From: Paramecium tetraurelia
Lineage: Eukaryota; Ciliophora; Oligohymenophorea; Peniculida; Parameciidae
Direction of reading: 5' to 3'
DNA length: 64,000 nucleotides
Assembly: GCF_000165425.1 (NCBI RefSeq)
Contig: NW_001798969.1
Location: forward strand, 143,022-207,021
Part shown: piece by piece, positions 1-12,176 of the stretch
Position numbering within the stretch: position 1 is the first letter of the stretch
Layout of the letters: the number at the start of each line of letters is the position of its first letter
Position numbers and translations under genes: made by a program
The notes under the pieces: model-generated
The model's input: only the letters and a program-made list of their open reading frames with translations
What the model was told of the DNA's origin: nothing
The model's database searches: none

Positions 1-339
1 AATACTTTTGATACCGTTTTGGACACTTTTGGGTTAGAATATTACCTAAATCCTGAAAAGGCTATATCAGAGATGAAGAGAGTTTGTAAACCAGGTAAAA
101 TGAAATTGTATATATAGGGCGGCAAGATATTATTACTCACATCTGGTAGAAGCACCTATGACATACTCAATCTGTATTTGGAATACAAATAAGCAAAATA
201 CTTATAAACTTTAGGACAATTTTGTAATAGAGATTGGGAATCCATACTTTAGGATCCTGAACTTTTGGTTCTGACCAAAGAGAGGAAAATAAATGGGACA
301 ATATATTTCTATGTTTTTGAAAATAACAAAAAACAATGA
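1..339 (+). CDS. Class I SAM-dependent methyltransferase, C-terminal part
   Basis: Partial gene cut by the window edge; 112 codons remain before TGA at 337. The text [19 protein letters not shown] followed by a VCKPG stretch and [12 protein letters not shown] matches motifs IV-VI of UbiE/COQ5/OMS1-like methyltransferases, which move a methyl group from S-adenosylmethionine. The tail ([10 protein letters not shown]) also fits the OMS1/METTL7-like class. The SAM-binding glycine motif lies off the window. Odd point: positions 95-117 look exactly like a 23-nt intron (GTAAAA...TATAG), yet the good frame runs straight through it, adding about eight residues between PG and GGK; splicing it would shift frame into an early TGA. 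A one-base error or a non-spliced insertion are both possible. Substrate unknown. Confidence 0.75.
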
Positions 340-444
340 GTTTTATAATAACATAATTATTCATCAAATATATTATGATATTCCTGAAGAATACTAAATT
401 TAAATAAGAAATTATGTTATAATTAGTATGAAATTAATAATATT

Positions 445-1549
445 TCATAATTAATATAGTCTTTCTTTTTCAAGTCCAACGAAAATTTATTCCATTGCTT
501 TACCCAATTAGAAACCAAAATCACTCCATTTTCCATACTTCCAATCATCAACAGCTGCGAATATCTAAAGTAATCAAAATATATGAATACCTCTTAGTAA
601 ATGTCCTTTCCATTAATAATTAAATCTTTTCCAATATGATAGACGAATGAACTTGGATTGGATAAGGCTTCAATTAGGTCTTTGATTTTTTCAGCCAACT
701 TCACAGCTTCTTGAGAAGAAGACTAGCAAGTCTCAAGAGCCTTTGGGAACTCAGAGATACCCTCTACAAAGGATTATAAAGCCTAGATGACACTTGAGAC
801 GGAACCATCTTCCAATAGTCTAACAGCCTTTTCAAAATCTATCACAATTCCACCAGCAACATTTAGGAGCTTTAATGTCCTTGGCTTTGATTCCACTTGC
901 ATCTACAATTCCATCAAGTAATCCCTCAAATATTATTCCTACGACTTCATCATCAAGTATAACAGCCTCAATGTTTTTGGTTTCCTTAAGTAACTAAACC
1001 AGAACAAATCCAATCTATTTTCCAAAATCTTCATATATTTCTGATTTCCAGTCTTTTATAGCGGTGCCTAGAATTAGATATAGAAATTACTAATTTCCTA
1101 ATAGATGTCTAGTCCATTAACAATTAAATTATAACCGATTTTATATGAGAATGTCCAAGGGTTTCTCAATTGTTCAAGCATGTTGGTGAGAAGTTCTATT
1201 GATTAATATAATGTATACTTGACAAGGCCACCATTTCTTCAGAACCAGATTCACATGCAGTGATAGCATCTGGAATTTATTGAATGGCTACTCCGATTAA
1301 TTTGATTCCTTCTTTAACTCCATCAAAGGTTTAAGATTCTAAATTTGTGATAGCCTTCACGATGTTTTCTATTAATGCTTCTGAGTCATTTAAGCAAGAC
1401 ACAATTTCTTTGACTTCTACGTGATCATCAACTTACACTCCTTCTACCACTCCTTTAACAATAAAATAGACATCTTTAGCATGAATGTCTACCTATTAAG
1501 AATTCCCTAACACTAAGAGTGTTAAGACCGTCAACAGTGTTGTTTTCAT
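445..1549 (-). CDS. Secreted protein with two internally duplicated helical domains
   Basis: 336 residues after removing four introns (565-590, 885-906, 1068-1090, 1196-1218). It starts MKTTLLTVLTLLVLGNSQQV, a clear signal peptide. Two halves of about 150 residues resemble each other: each begins with DIHAKDVYFIV / NGLDIYQEI-like text, carries a Val/Ile/Leu-rich helix run, and has a single conserved Cys after a P-x-A-hydrophobic segment (ITACES, LETCQS). No named family is recognised. The fold is probably all-helical and the protein secreted or lumenal. It is convergent with the methyltransferase (105 bp between stops). The 22-nt intron at 885-906 is required for frame but has an atypical interior. 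Confidence 0.75.
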
Positions 1550-1752
1550 AAGTTTAAATTTTATAATAATGATTAAGATTTAATCGATTATAATCAGTTA
1601 ATTATATACCTAAAATTAGAAAAACTTATAATTATTTAAATTTTTTCAATTTAAAGATGTATTTGGATTTTAAACAAAATTTTGAGCTCTTTTAAGTTTC
1701 TTAGTTATAATTTTGATATTAGATAAATTAATATATATTATTTAATATTTAA

Positions 1753-3328
1753 ATGTAAGATAATCGGAATAATGATATTAGAAATATCAAAATTCAATAA
1801 ATATAAGAAGGTAAAGGAGATCTAAATTTTTAGTTTCTCAGTTGATAGTATCAAACAAAATTTTTGAAGCTATTGAAATATCTAAAATGATAATATTGGA
1901 ATCCTAATTTAATGAATAAGAAGCTTGCATACTCTTATGTAAAGATCAAAATGATTTTAGAAAACTTTTTAACAACATGTTATATAAGAGTTTAGTTGAA
2001 TGAGAAATAAAAGTGTTTTGAGTAAATATTGGAGTTGTATGATTTAACAATTTAGAAATATCCTTCTGAAAATGAGTTTTTACACATGAAAGGTAAGAAT
2101 ATTTATTGAGCAAATTCATAGCAACAGTATTACTTAACTTCAACAAATTAGATGAGTCATTGGAACTTTGTGATTAAATAATTTCCCAAAGTCCTCAGTA
2201 ATTAAATGGATATATTTTGAAATGTATTCATATTATTATTTTATTTAGCTAAGGTTTTAATTTAATGTGGTAAATTAGACGAAGTCATAGAGTTGTGGAG
2301 ATAATGTGTTTAATAATTTTGTGAAGTTCCTGAAGTATATCGGTTTCTAAGTCTTTTATAATAAAATTTATTTAGTTATAGCATTAGAGAGAAAAAAATA
2401 TTACGAGGAGCTAGTTACAGTGTGTAATAAGGCTATATAAAAGTTTCCTGATAAACTATTATTTTTGGAAAAAAAAGGTTTGAATTTCATAAAATTAATA
2501 GGTGAAATTTTACACATATAGAAATAATATCTTCCAGCCATTCAAATTTTTGATGAATTAATTCAGAAATAAACAAAATAAACACAATATTATGAAATGA
2601 AAAGTTTTAATAACTAAATAATTTTAGTCAAGTCATTGACAAAATATAAGAAGCAAGTGTCAAAAAATCTTCGAGCCGATAATATAGAAGATGAATTAAT
2701 TAGAATATAGGGTAATTATAAATTATTTATTCAAGACTCAATTAATGGATAAATGAAAATATGTTATACTTAAGCGCTACAAGAAACAGATAACGAATGC
2801 TTAGAATTAGAGAGAAGTATTTTTCCAAATGATATTTTCAGTAAAATTCTTATTAGAGATTAATGAAGTACAAGAAGCTCGCATATTTTTGGATAACATG
2901 ATTAAGAAGTATCCAAAAAATATAGAGGCATATCTATATAAAGGTATTAGAGAAATTTATTTAGCAAATATCTTAGAAGACGAGAAAAGTTTTGATAAAA
3001 TCATAGATTTATTCGATGAAGCCATCTCTTTATAACCTGAAAATGTTTAATTATATGAGAATAAGGGTAATATTATATTCTTTATAACTTTAGCTCGACA
3101 CTTAGAAAAATAGCAAAAATGGGTTGAAGCTTTAAAATGCATCAATCAAGCTTTATCAAAATCTCCAGATTCTCTTCATTACTATTTATAAAAATGTACT
3201 ACAGAAAATTATTTTTAGTTAAACCGTTACAAAAGCTGAATCTTATTAAGACAGCTAGATAATGTTGTAGAATGATTCCAAATGTTTATTATGATACAGA
3301 CCAAGAGATGGAGCAATGTGACTTTTGA
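1753..3328 (+). CDS. TPR-repeat protein
   Basis: 434 residues if about eleven introns of 22-29 nt are removed; several of these are in-frame and inferred from GT...TAG borders and from restoring TPR spacing. Repeats such as YLPAIQIFDELIQKQ, ARIFLDNMIKKYPKNIEAYL and WVEALKCINQALSKSPDSL follow the TPR helix-turn-helix pattern, so the protein is a likely scaffold. No catalytic domain is visible. Intron density is much higher than in neighbouring genes. The last eleven codons (DTDQEMEQCDF, from 3293) belong to the segment that is repeated at 10928, so one edge of the duplication sits inside this gene's final exon. Confidence 0.75.
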
Positions 3329-3431
3329 TAATTTGATAAAATAAAATTATTTTAATTAATTAAAATAGAAAAGTGAATTCAATAAAGTACTTAAAACTTA
3401 TCAATTTTATACATTTCATCTATTTAAATTT

Positions 3432-4215
3432 TCAACTGGAGGAAACTTAAATTTATATTTGATTAATTACATCAAATTCTGGTAAACATGGAGTATTTTC
3501 AGTTATTGTTATTGAGCCCAATCCTTTTCTTGTTAGTTTAACCTATCCACAGCCATGAAGTCTTATTGATTTTATTTTTTAAGGGATATTTCTCCTATCC
3601 AAATTTGGGGCTCCTTGACAAAGTTCCTTCATTGTTCCAGTATAATTACATTCACTAAAAAATTATATGCATTAAATTGGAATTAGATATATTTCTACGT
3701 CCTTTAAACCTATAGATTCTAGAAATGTTATATTTTTATTTACCATTGCCTGCATCCTCATCCAATCCATTGGTAATCTAAATATTAAAAGAATCTGCAG
3801 TATGACTTCCTTATAAAGTTTCCCAAACAACCCCATCTCTATAACCTACTCCACAAGTATTACTTGGTCCCCAATCTAAAAACCAAGTTCTCTGTGTAAC
3901 ATATCCAGCCACGTTAATCGTAGCTACCTCTGTATCCCATGAATCAACATAGTACATTTTTATCCTCACTTTGATTGCACTATGTCTTGGAAGGTTAGAA
4001 TATGATCCATGTATTTAGCTTCCAGCAGCAGCAATTCCATATCCCCCAATAATAGTTGTACCTGAGCAGGTAGAAAGTCTATTTCCACTATATGCCCCAG
4101 TAATGTACCAATTAGAAGGGAGTGATGAAAATGTTTATTCTGTGAATTGTGTTTTCCATAGACAATAAGGATCTGCCATGAAAAACAATATGCTAATCAT
4201 TGTGATTTCAACCAT
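3432..4215 (-). CDS. Secreted IDSWD-domain plus beta/gamma-crystallin-like protein (copy 1)
   Basis: 252 residues with one 25-nt intron (3719-3743). A weak signal-like segment (MISILFFMADPYC) leads an approximately 150-residue domain with the family signature: NWYITGAYSGNRLSTCSG, a Gly-rich IIGGYG, then YYVDSWDTE and NESIGLKDVE. This is followed by about 70 residues resembling a beta/gamma-crystallin unit (FFSECNYTGTMKELCQ, IPQKIKSIRLHGCGQVKL, C-terminal NTPCLPEFDV). Beta/gamma-crystallin domains are reported in cargo of Tetrahymena secretory granules; a granule or extracellular role here is inference. About 90% similar to the gene at 11060-11841. Confidence 0.8.
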
Positions 4216-4552
4216 TGATGTTAGTTTTTTTAAAAATTATTTTATTAAATATGAAAACTAATAAAATCATCATTTAGCAGTGTTTATTTGAAAAATAAAC
4301 AATCAAAATTTATCGCTTTTTGAGTGATGGTAATGGTTATAGAATTAGAAATATAAATTAAGCTCTAACTAATTTTGAGTATTTAAATTAAAATTTGTTT
4401 AAAACTATAATTTTAGCATTTGATATAAATTTATTAAGTATAGAATATTTACGAAATGGTTCAATTAAAACTTTACTATATGAGTTTCAATGAGTGTTCA
4501 TTTAGAATGTGTTTTTTTCTGAGATCAATAATAAATTTATAACATATTATTA

Positions 4553-4852
4553 TAATTGGCTTTTTATGAAATTTCTATTAGATTTTTCTTATATGTTATG
4601 TATCATTAGTGATGCTTAATTTGCCTGGGAAATAAAATTTGGGTTTATTCAACTAATTTTTTCTAAACTGATACTTACATTTCTTCAAAAAATCATCCAC
4701 ATTGAGATTATTGTTATTTTATTATTCCTCTAAATTATACCATTGAATGATTTTAATCTATAATTTTTCTTCTTCTTCTAGGAAGAGATATGTTAAATCT
4801 CCTTTCTCTCTGTAATAACTAATTACTTTTAAATTCGAAATCTGTTTGAATT
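4553..4852 (-). pseudogene. Decayed, internally deleted copy of XRCC4-like gene
   Basis: It aligns with the 3' half of the intact gene at 12177-13096: the 'caaaaaa-tcatccaca' region corresponds to the VDDFFEEK codons and the Glu-rich coiled-coil follows. The stop triplet of the intact gene is changed, frames are broken, and everything encoding the N-terminal head domain is absent because about 590 bp have been deleted at ~4850. No start codon remains. It is the partner of XRCC4 within the left duplication copy. Confidence 0.7.
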
Positions 4853-4975
4853 TTATCAGAAAATTAAATTCACCAAAACAATCTTTTATATAATTATTTT
4901 ATTAAATCAGTTTTTATAATACAGATTCTAATTGCTACAAATCTTAATTTTTTTTAAATTTCTTTCATAATAATT

Positions 4976-6615
4976 AGGTTTGATCATATAAAAATAAAAT
5001 TTATGATGAATTAAATTACCTAATTATTATGTCTTTATAATTTTTAATATTGATGGATGAAGTTGAGGAAAATTTAATTTTTCTCAGAATTAGCATCCTT
5101 AAAATTTATTAATTACAGTTTTGCTTATATTGATATATTTTACTTTATAATAACATCAATTTATGTAATTTTTATATCTGAATTCCCGACAAACTCGTAA
5201 TTTTCAATATTGTCAGACAGCTTTACTTGGCAACTGAACATCAATACTGAAGAACAAAAATTTACCTAAAAGTATTGCAATAAGGTTTGGTAAAACTTCT
5301 TTATGAGAAAATAAGATAATAAGAAAAGAAACTAATCGTTAGAATAAAATATTACACAACACAATATTTAGCAATTTAAAAATTATAGAAATACACAACA
5401 ACAAAAATAAACCAAAAAGAAAAATAAGTTGAAGAAATGGGATCTAAAAAAGCAAAAGAAAGTGCAAAAGTAAAATTTTGAAGAAGGTTAAGAGAATAAT
5501 TGAGAAATTAAAATGCTAAAAATGCATTCAATATTCAAAAGAGCGCCATCATAAAGATAATTAAGACTGGAAAAAGCAATAGAAAAAAATTCTTTGAATA
5601 GAGAGGAAGGACTTTGTGGTTCTTGAATAAAGAATGCATAGATCTATTATTTTACAACATTGACTATTCATGTTTTATCTGGGTAGGCTCCATCAACAAA
5701 GCTAAGCTCTTAGTTATAAATTTCAATTTAATGTAAAATTTCTCTTTATTGTTGATCTTAGCAATTGTACTAGATCTACCTTTTTTGATTCCAAGTTAAG
5801 AATTTTAGTAGCAATTTGAGCAAATATTACTTTGTTGCCCCTGATAATAGATCGGTGGAAAATCATATCCTGCTAAGATTAATCATAATACTTAAATTCA
5901 ACAGAATAAAATACTTAGTTTGCTTGAAAATAGAAATTGTAAATAATTCTTGAAATTTATTTAACTAATTTTAACAATGCAACGGTAGAATTTATATTGA
6001 AAAATTTCTTTTCAACAAATATTGTTTAATATTCAAAATATAAATATTATTTTAATGGATGATGATATAAATTAATTGTTGAACAATATATTTAAAAAAT
6101 AACTTTTCATAATTAAATATAAATTATCCAGGACTATAATAGCTAGAACAATAATTCTATTGAAATAATTAATTTTCCATGCATTTAATTTAGAATTGCC
6201 TATATTTCTATAATTTATTTTTAAAATGATTAAGGCTAAATCCATTCTTGTTTTTATGTCAATAACATTATCAATTTTGAAATTATATAATAATAATGAA
6301 ATAATAAAAGCTTAAACTCTATTATATTATCCTTTTGAATCTAAATAAGCCCTAAATGTAAAGAAATAAATGAAATTTTATCACAAATGATTTGTTGATT
6401 TAATATTAATAAATTAAAACTTGCTCTTTAGAAGGGTATCCTTATCAAAGAAAGATAATAATGAATGATAATTTTAATCTTAATAATTAAATTTTATCAA
6501 AATCTTTTATATTATTACAAAATAAATTCTCATTTTTTATAAAAATATAAATCATTGTCTACCTTTTAATGTAATTTAATTAACAATTTTTAATTTTTAA
6601 TTAGATTAAATCATC
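4976..6615. other. Gene-poor spacer with one doubtful ORF
   Basis: Mostly AT-rich sequence with no recognised gene. On the plus strand 5057-5503 is open for 148 codons in the TGA-only code and reads partly protein-like (TEEQKFTQKYCNKVWQNFF, then a Lys/Gln-rich tail), but it has no clear start, intron evidence or family, so it may be chance or a relic. Minus-strand text around 5690-5880 also looks faintly coding (MIFHRSIIRGNKVIFAQ) without a complete model. Spacers this long are unusual for this otherwise compact window. Confidence 0.4.
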
Positions 6616-9600
6616 ATGCGCTTATCTTTTATTTTTTTTCCCATATTTTCATTCCAAATGACTCTATACTATGAGGCCTTTACAAATCCTTCATTTGTCA
6701 CTAGTGAAGGTATTCAGAAATATTTTAATTTTAGGCTGGACTTTATCAAATGCTTTAAGTACATATTCTGATTGCTCTGGAACAAGAATTTTAGGAGGGT
6801 ACAATGCCTTCGGAAGTAAAGCCAAGGCTATGAAATTGCTCTAATTGCCTCCTCATTTTATGATATATATAACAATGTAATTTTGGAGGTATTATGTATT
6901 ATTGTATGTAGAATTGATTCTTGGGATAGTGAATTTCTGTATATAGATTTGGATGGAACTTTAAGTTATACAGCTTAATATGGCGTAGGACATGTATAAT
7001 TATGTGGTGGTGCATAGAGTGATAGTATTTACAGTTTAACAATTACACAACCTCACGTATTTTAGTCAGTTATTATCCTTTTGACAACTAATCTTAACTC
7101 TCTTCCAAATGATGTAATTTAATAGAAATATAAGAGGAATCTTGGGGTTTTAGAGATTTTAAACTCTATCTTGATTTATGCCCTTCTGGATGTTAATCTT
7201 GTTAAGCTAAGGATTAATTTCTGGAATGCTAAGCATGGACTATAGTTAGTTCAGCATTTCTATCAGACTAGTTATCCTCCTTTAAAACAGATGGATGGTC
7301 AATAATAAGTGGAATATAAGATAATACAGCTTGCTCTAGTAATATTATTAGTTCTAAATAGGTATTCCTATTTTTGGTGGATATGGTAAATGTGGTGTGT
7401 AATCAATAATCACTACGAATATTACTATGCCCTAACATTATTTGATTAAAATTAGATTTAGGATTGCTTATATAGATTCCTGGGATAGTGAAAATCTTTA
7501 CTTTTACATTGACGGTAATTTAATATTTCAAATAACTCATAAACCTATAGTATATGGATTTAGAAGTTATTGCGGTTCTGATACTTATGATGATTATCTT
7601 CCAAATTATGAGATAAGAATGTTTCATAGAAAGGAGAGTTTGGTTATAGCTTTTACTTCAACACTTAACGAAGGGTTTATGAATGAATCACTTGGAATTA
7701 GAGACTTTGAAATTTTTATATGTATTATATTGTTTTATAAAGATAATTAGCAGGATTGCGGCAATTTAATAAAAGAATCACATGAATAATGCGATGACGG
7801 TAATATTTATGCATTTGATGGATGTTTTAATTGTGTATATTCTTGTGTAGAAGGGTGTTCAAATTGTATGGATGGTATTTGTTTCGAATGTGATATTGGA
7901 TGGATATTCTATTTAGATTTTAATACTTGTATTCCTATTGTTGATGATACTTAATTTTAAATTTGGGAAGAATGTGATGATACATTATAATATGAGATTT
8001 GTTTAAATGGAAAATTCTTTTGTCCATCAAATTGTAAATCTGTGTAAATTTGGTATTTGTTTATAATGTAAATTTAAATTATGAATTAATTAATAATAGA
8101 TGTGAATCTATATGTTAAAATTAATTAATACTTAATGATATATAATGTACTGATTATAATCTCCAACCATTTGATAAATGTCATTTATGTTATTATGATC
8201 TACAATAAGGTTGTTAATTATAATCAAATGGATTTTGTATCCAATGTTTAAATGGATGGATATTCGATAAAAATTAAAATATTTGTATACCAATATGTGG
8301 AGATCTTGTTATATTAGGTGATGAATAATGTGATATTAATAAATATACTAAATCATAATTTGGATGTAATTAATGTGAATACTATTGTTAAGATGAATGT
8401 ATTGATTGTTAATTTGGAAAATGTTATGATTGTATTCTAGGATGGAAATTAAAAAATTACTAATGTGAATCTGATTGCGGAAATAAAATAATTTAAGGTT
8501 AAGAAGAATGTGATGATATGAATTCAATTAGATTTGATGGATGTAATAATTGTAGAAATGATTGTTAAAAAGAATGTTCATATTGTTAATAAGGAATCTG
8601 TTTGGATTGCATATATGGTTGGCATATAACTGACCATTTTATTTGTGAATCTGAATGTGGAGATAATTTAATTGCTTTAATTTCAGATGAAGAATGCGAT
8701 GACATGAATGAAATACCATATGATGGATGTTATAATTGCACTTACTAATGTAGATAAAACTGTAAATTATGTATTAAAGGGATATGTTAAGATAAGTGTG
8801 AGTCTGGATACTATGAATTAGATTATGAATGTTTGCCAATTTGCGGAGATGGTATCATAGTAGAAAGAGAAGATTGCGATGATTAAAATGATGATTAATC
8901 TGATGGATGTTTTAAATGTAAATTTAATTGTCCAGATCATTGCAAAATATGTGAGTAAGAACAATGTAATTTCTGCGAATAAGGTTATGAATTAAGTCCT
9001 ATTCTAAATTAATGTCTAACATATTGTGGTAATGGCATGGTTTCCTAGGAAGAAGAATGTGATGATATGAATAAAGAGGATGGAGATGGTTGTTCAAGAT
9101 TTTGTAAGATTGAAAGCGATTATCAATGTAGAAATTAAAAATACAGTTTTTCGTAATGTACTTATTCTAAACAACCAAGATTCTATCTTGAGTTTAAAGA
9201 AGAAAGAAATTAAAAATAATATGTTTCATTATTATTCACTTAATAAGTTAAGTATTTAAATTAAGATTTATATTCCAAATATATATAAATGAATCTTATT
9301 GATTTTGACATTAATATCTATTCATTGAATCTGATTATTAATTAAGAACCAGTTGAATACCCAACAAGTGTTGGATACATAGCAGAAATTTAAATAAATT
9401 AAGCTTTATCTGTTCGTCCTTACTTAGAAGTTATTTTAGATGAATAATTATATAATTCAGAAGACAATATACTTTTTAATTAGTATGATAAAATATAATT
9501 AAAATAGCCTAGGTATATAGATGATTAAAAATAAGAAGCAGCTGATAGTTTAAAAATAGCAAATAAATATTTAATGAATTCTATTGGAGGAATTGGCATA

Positions 9601-10704
9601 CTTGCTTTTTTTCTAGGAAATTCATATATTTTCTCTAGTATCCTAGAGGTTTTACAATAATAATCTTATCTAAGATTTGTTAATGTTGAATTTCCTATTA
9701 ATTTATTTATCTATTTTGAATCAAGTAACATAATAACTATAGAACCTATTTTACAATTCTTTAAAGTTGATTCCTTAATGGCACCAATCTTTAACTCAAT
9801 ATATATTGAATCTTATGAAAAGTTGAAATTTTATGAAATTAATGCTGATCTATTAACTAACATTTAAACCTAAGTGTTTCTCATTATAGTCTTGATTATC
9901 ATTCATTATTTTTGTGTTTTACTTATAATTTTTATTGATGCAAACAAAATCCAATCATTACTTTTAAAGAGTAAATTTGTTTTTAAATTACTATTTAAAA
10001 TAAGAAGACTATGTTGGAACTATTAGAAAGAATTTCGAAAGAATGGGGTTAAGACTTTTCTAATAGCAAATTGTTGGGATCTTTTTTTTACATGCTTTTT
10101 ATAATTGAAATCATCGCAATCATATACCTCATTCAGATCCATAATTTGCTTAATTTTAGCATATATAATATTTTATGGATGTTTATTAATACTTAGATTA
10201 TATATTTAAAAGAATGAATTAATCAAAGAAAATTTATTTAGATATTGGATTTCAAAAATGGATTTATTTTTCACTTTGAAAAAATTAATTTTCATTTTCA
10301 TTTTAGTATGCTTCCAAAAAAATGAGTAAATACAAACAATCTTATTAACATTAGTATGTCATTTATATCTATTTTATGTTATCAAATTCAAACCAATCAT
10401 AAATCAAAAAGACTATTGTAATTTACTTATGATAGAAGGAAGTGCCTTTATTTTTACCCTAACATCTGCTGTGTATTGGAGCTAATTGTCTAATTTATTT
10501 ACATATGATACACAGGTTTAAGTTGGCTGGGCACATATTGTATTATTGCTGTCCGTGTTAATCACCAATCTTCTTCTATAAATAATTACTCTAGTTTAGG
10601 AATTAAGAATGTACATAAAAAAAAGACTATGGAAAAATGATTAAAAACATTTTATAAATCCAAGCCCTTACCCATTAACTAATTTGATGGAATTTAAGTT
10701 TTGA
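6616..10704 (+). CDS. Large membrane protein: two IDSWD domains, Cys-rich DUF4215 repeats, multi-TM C-terminus
   Basis: 1,320 residues after five introns (6710-6734, 6889-6911 and three more of 23, 23 and 32 nt). The order is: a short hydrophobic leader (MRLSFIFFPIFSF); two IDSWD domains (residues ~20-170 and ~180-345; RIDSWDSEF...DESWGFRDF and YIDSWDSEN...ESLGIRDFE); a cysteine-rich region (~350-790) with repeats like CGDGIIVEREDCDD and CGNGMVSQEEECDD that match the DUF4215/Myxococcus cysteine-rich repeat; a divergent linker; and about seven hydrophobic spans from ~960. This fits a surface receptor-like protein. The frame stays open beyond the TGA at 10702 for roughly 85 codons of hydrophobic, protein-like text, so the true C-terminus may be longer or the stop recent. 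Confidence 0.8.
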
Positions 10705-11059
10705 TAACAAATTTTTTCATTTATCCTATATCGTATTATGATGAAATAATTTTAGATTCAAATTTAATTTAAATTATATATATTATTAATTTTGTACTTC
10801 TTGTAAAAGATTTTGATTCATTTCTTTTTTTTACTTCTAAGATATCTCCACAAGCCATCATGTGACGGTGATCTACAATTATTTAGGATTTTCAATATGG
10901 TTTTTAATACTTATGTACTTAATTGGTTGATACAGACCAAGAGATAGAGCAATGTGATTTTTGATAAACTAAAATTATTTTAATTAATTAAAATAGAAAA
11001 GTGAATTCAATAAAGTACTTAAAACTTATCAATTTTATACATTTCATCTATTTAAATTT
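10705..11059. other. Spacer with open extension of the upstream frame and duplicated 3' flank
   Basis: From 10705 to about 11000 the frame of the upstream membrane protein contains no TGA and reads as hydrophobic text (ILYRIMMKQFQIQIQ, LRYLHKPSCDGDLQLF). From 10928 the sequence is the right copy of the duplicated segment, beginning with the transplanted end of the TPR gene's last exon. No independent gene is seen. Confidence 0.5.
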
Positions 11060-11841
11060 TCAACTGGAGGGAACTTAAATTTATATTTGATTAATTACAT
11101 CAAATTCTGTTAAACATGGAGTATTTTCAGTTATTGTTATTGAACCCAATCCTTTTTTTGTTAGTTTAACCTACCCACAACCATCAACTCTTATTGATTT
11201 TATTTACTACGGGATATTTCTCCTATCCAAATTTGGAGCTCCTTGACAAAGTTCTTTCATGGTTCCAGTATAATTACATTCACTAAAAAATTATATACAT
11301 TAAGCTGGAATTAGATATATTTCGACATCCTTTAAACCTAATGATTCTAAAATTAAATCATTCAGTTACCATTGTAGGCGTCATCATCTAATCCATTTGA
11401 TAGATTAATAGAAAAAGAATCTGCAGTATGACTTCCTTGCAAAGTTTCCCAAAAATATCCATCATTGAAACCAGCTCCGCACATATCACTCCACCCCCAA
11501 TCTAAATACCAAGTTCTCTATTTAACAAATCCAGCTACATTAATCGTAGCTACCTCTGTATCCCATGAATCAATATAGTACACTTTTAATCTCACTTTGA
11601 TTGCACTATGTCTTGGAAGGTTAGAATATGATCCATGTATTTAGCTTCCAGATCCAACAATTCCATATCCCCCAATAATAGTTGTCCCTGAGCAGTCAGA
11701 AAGTCTATTTCCACTATATGCCCCAGTGATATACCAATTAGAAGGGAGTGATGAAAATGTTTATTCTGTGAATTATGTTTTCCATAAACAATAGGGATCT
11801 GCCGTGAAAAACAATATACTAATCATTGTGATTTCAACCAT
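11060..11841 (-). CDS. Secreted IDSWD-domain plus beta/gamma-crystallin-like protein (copy 2)
   Basis: 252 residues with one 23-nt intron, the same length and architecture as the copy at 3432-4215: YYIDSWDTE, ESLGLKDVE, then the crystallin-like half with FFSECNYTGTMKELCQ and IRVDGCGQVKL. Differences cluster in the middle of the first domain (DWGWSDMCGAGFNDGY here, DWGPSNTCGVGYRDGV in copy 1), while the crystallin part is nearly unchanged. Both copies keep open frames, so both are probably functional. The shared single-intron position supports common descent. Confidence 0.8.
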
Positions 11842-12176
11842 TGATGTTAGTTTTTTTAAAAAGAATTTAATAAATATGACAACTAATAAAATCATCATTT
11901 AATATGGTTTATTTTAGAAAAAAGATATTACTAATTTTAGCCCTTTGAGCAAAGATGATGGTTATTGTGTTATAAAATATAAATAAGGCTTAAACTAATT
12001 TGGAGGATATATATAAAATTGCTTTGATAAAACTGTATTTTGAATAAAAAATGGAGATTTATAATTATATAATATTAACGAGTTGTTTCAAATCAAACTC
12101 TAATAGAAGAACATTAATGAGCCTTCAATTCTTAATTAATTATTTTTGAGATCAATAATAAATTTATAGCAAATTA
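11842..12176. other. Spacer between the secreted-protein gene and XRCC4
   Basis: 335 bp of AT-rich sequence between the start of the copy 2 gene and the stop of XRCC4. It is alignable to 4216-4552 in the left copy but more diverged than the coding parts. No gene seen. Confidence 0.5.

Larger units (their letters stand above)
3292..4975. repeat. Left copy of a segmental duplication
   Basis: This block is clearly homologous to 10928-13267. Identity is highest in the secreted-protein gene (3432-4215 versus 11060-11841) and in its flanks, for example 3329-3431 versus 10965-11059. The copies remain alignable through the upstream spacer and a remnant of XRCC4. Relative to the right copy, roughly 590 bp are missing near 4850: the text jumps from the XRCC4 coiled-coil region straight to that gene's 5' flank. 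Similarity fades after about 4975. The orientation is direct. Confidence 0.85.
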
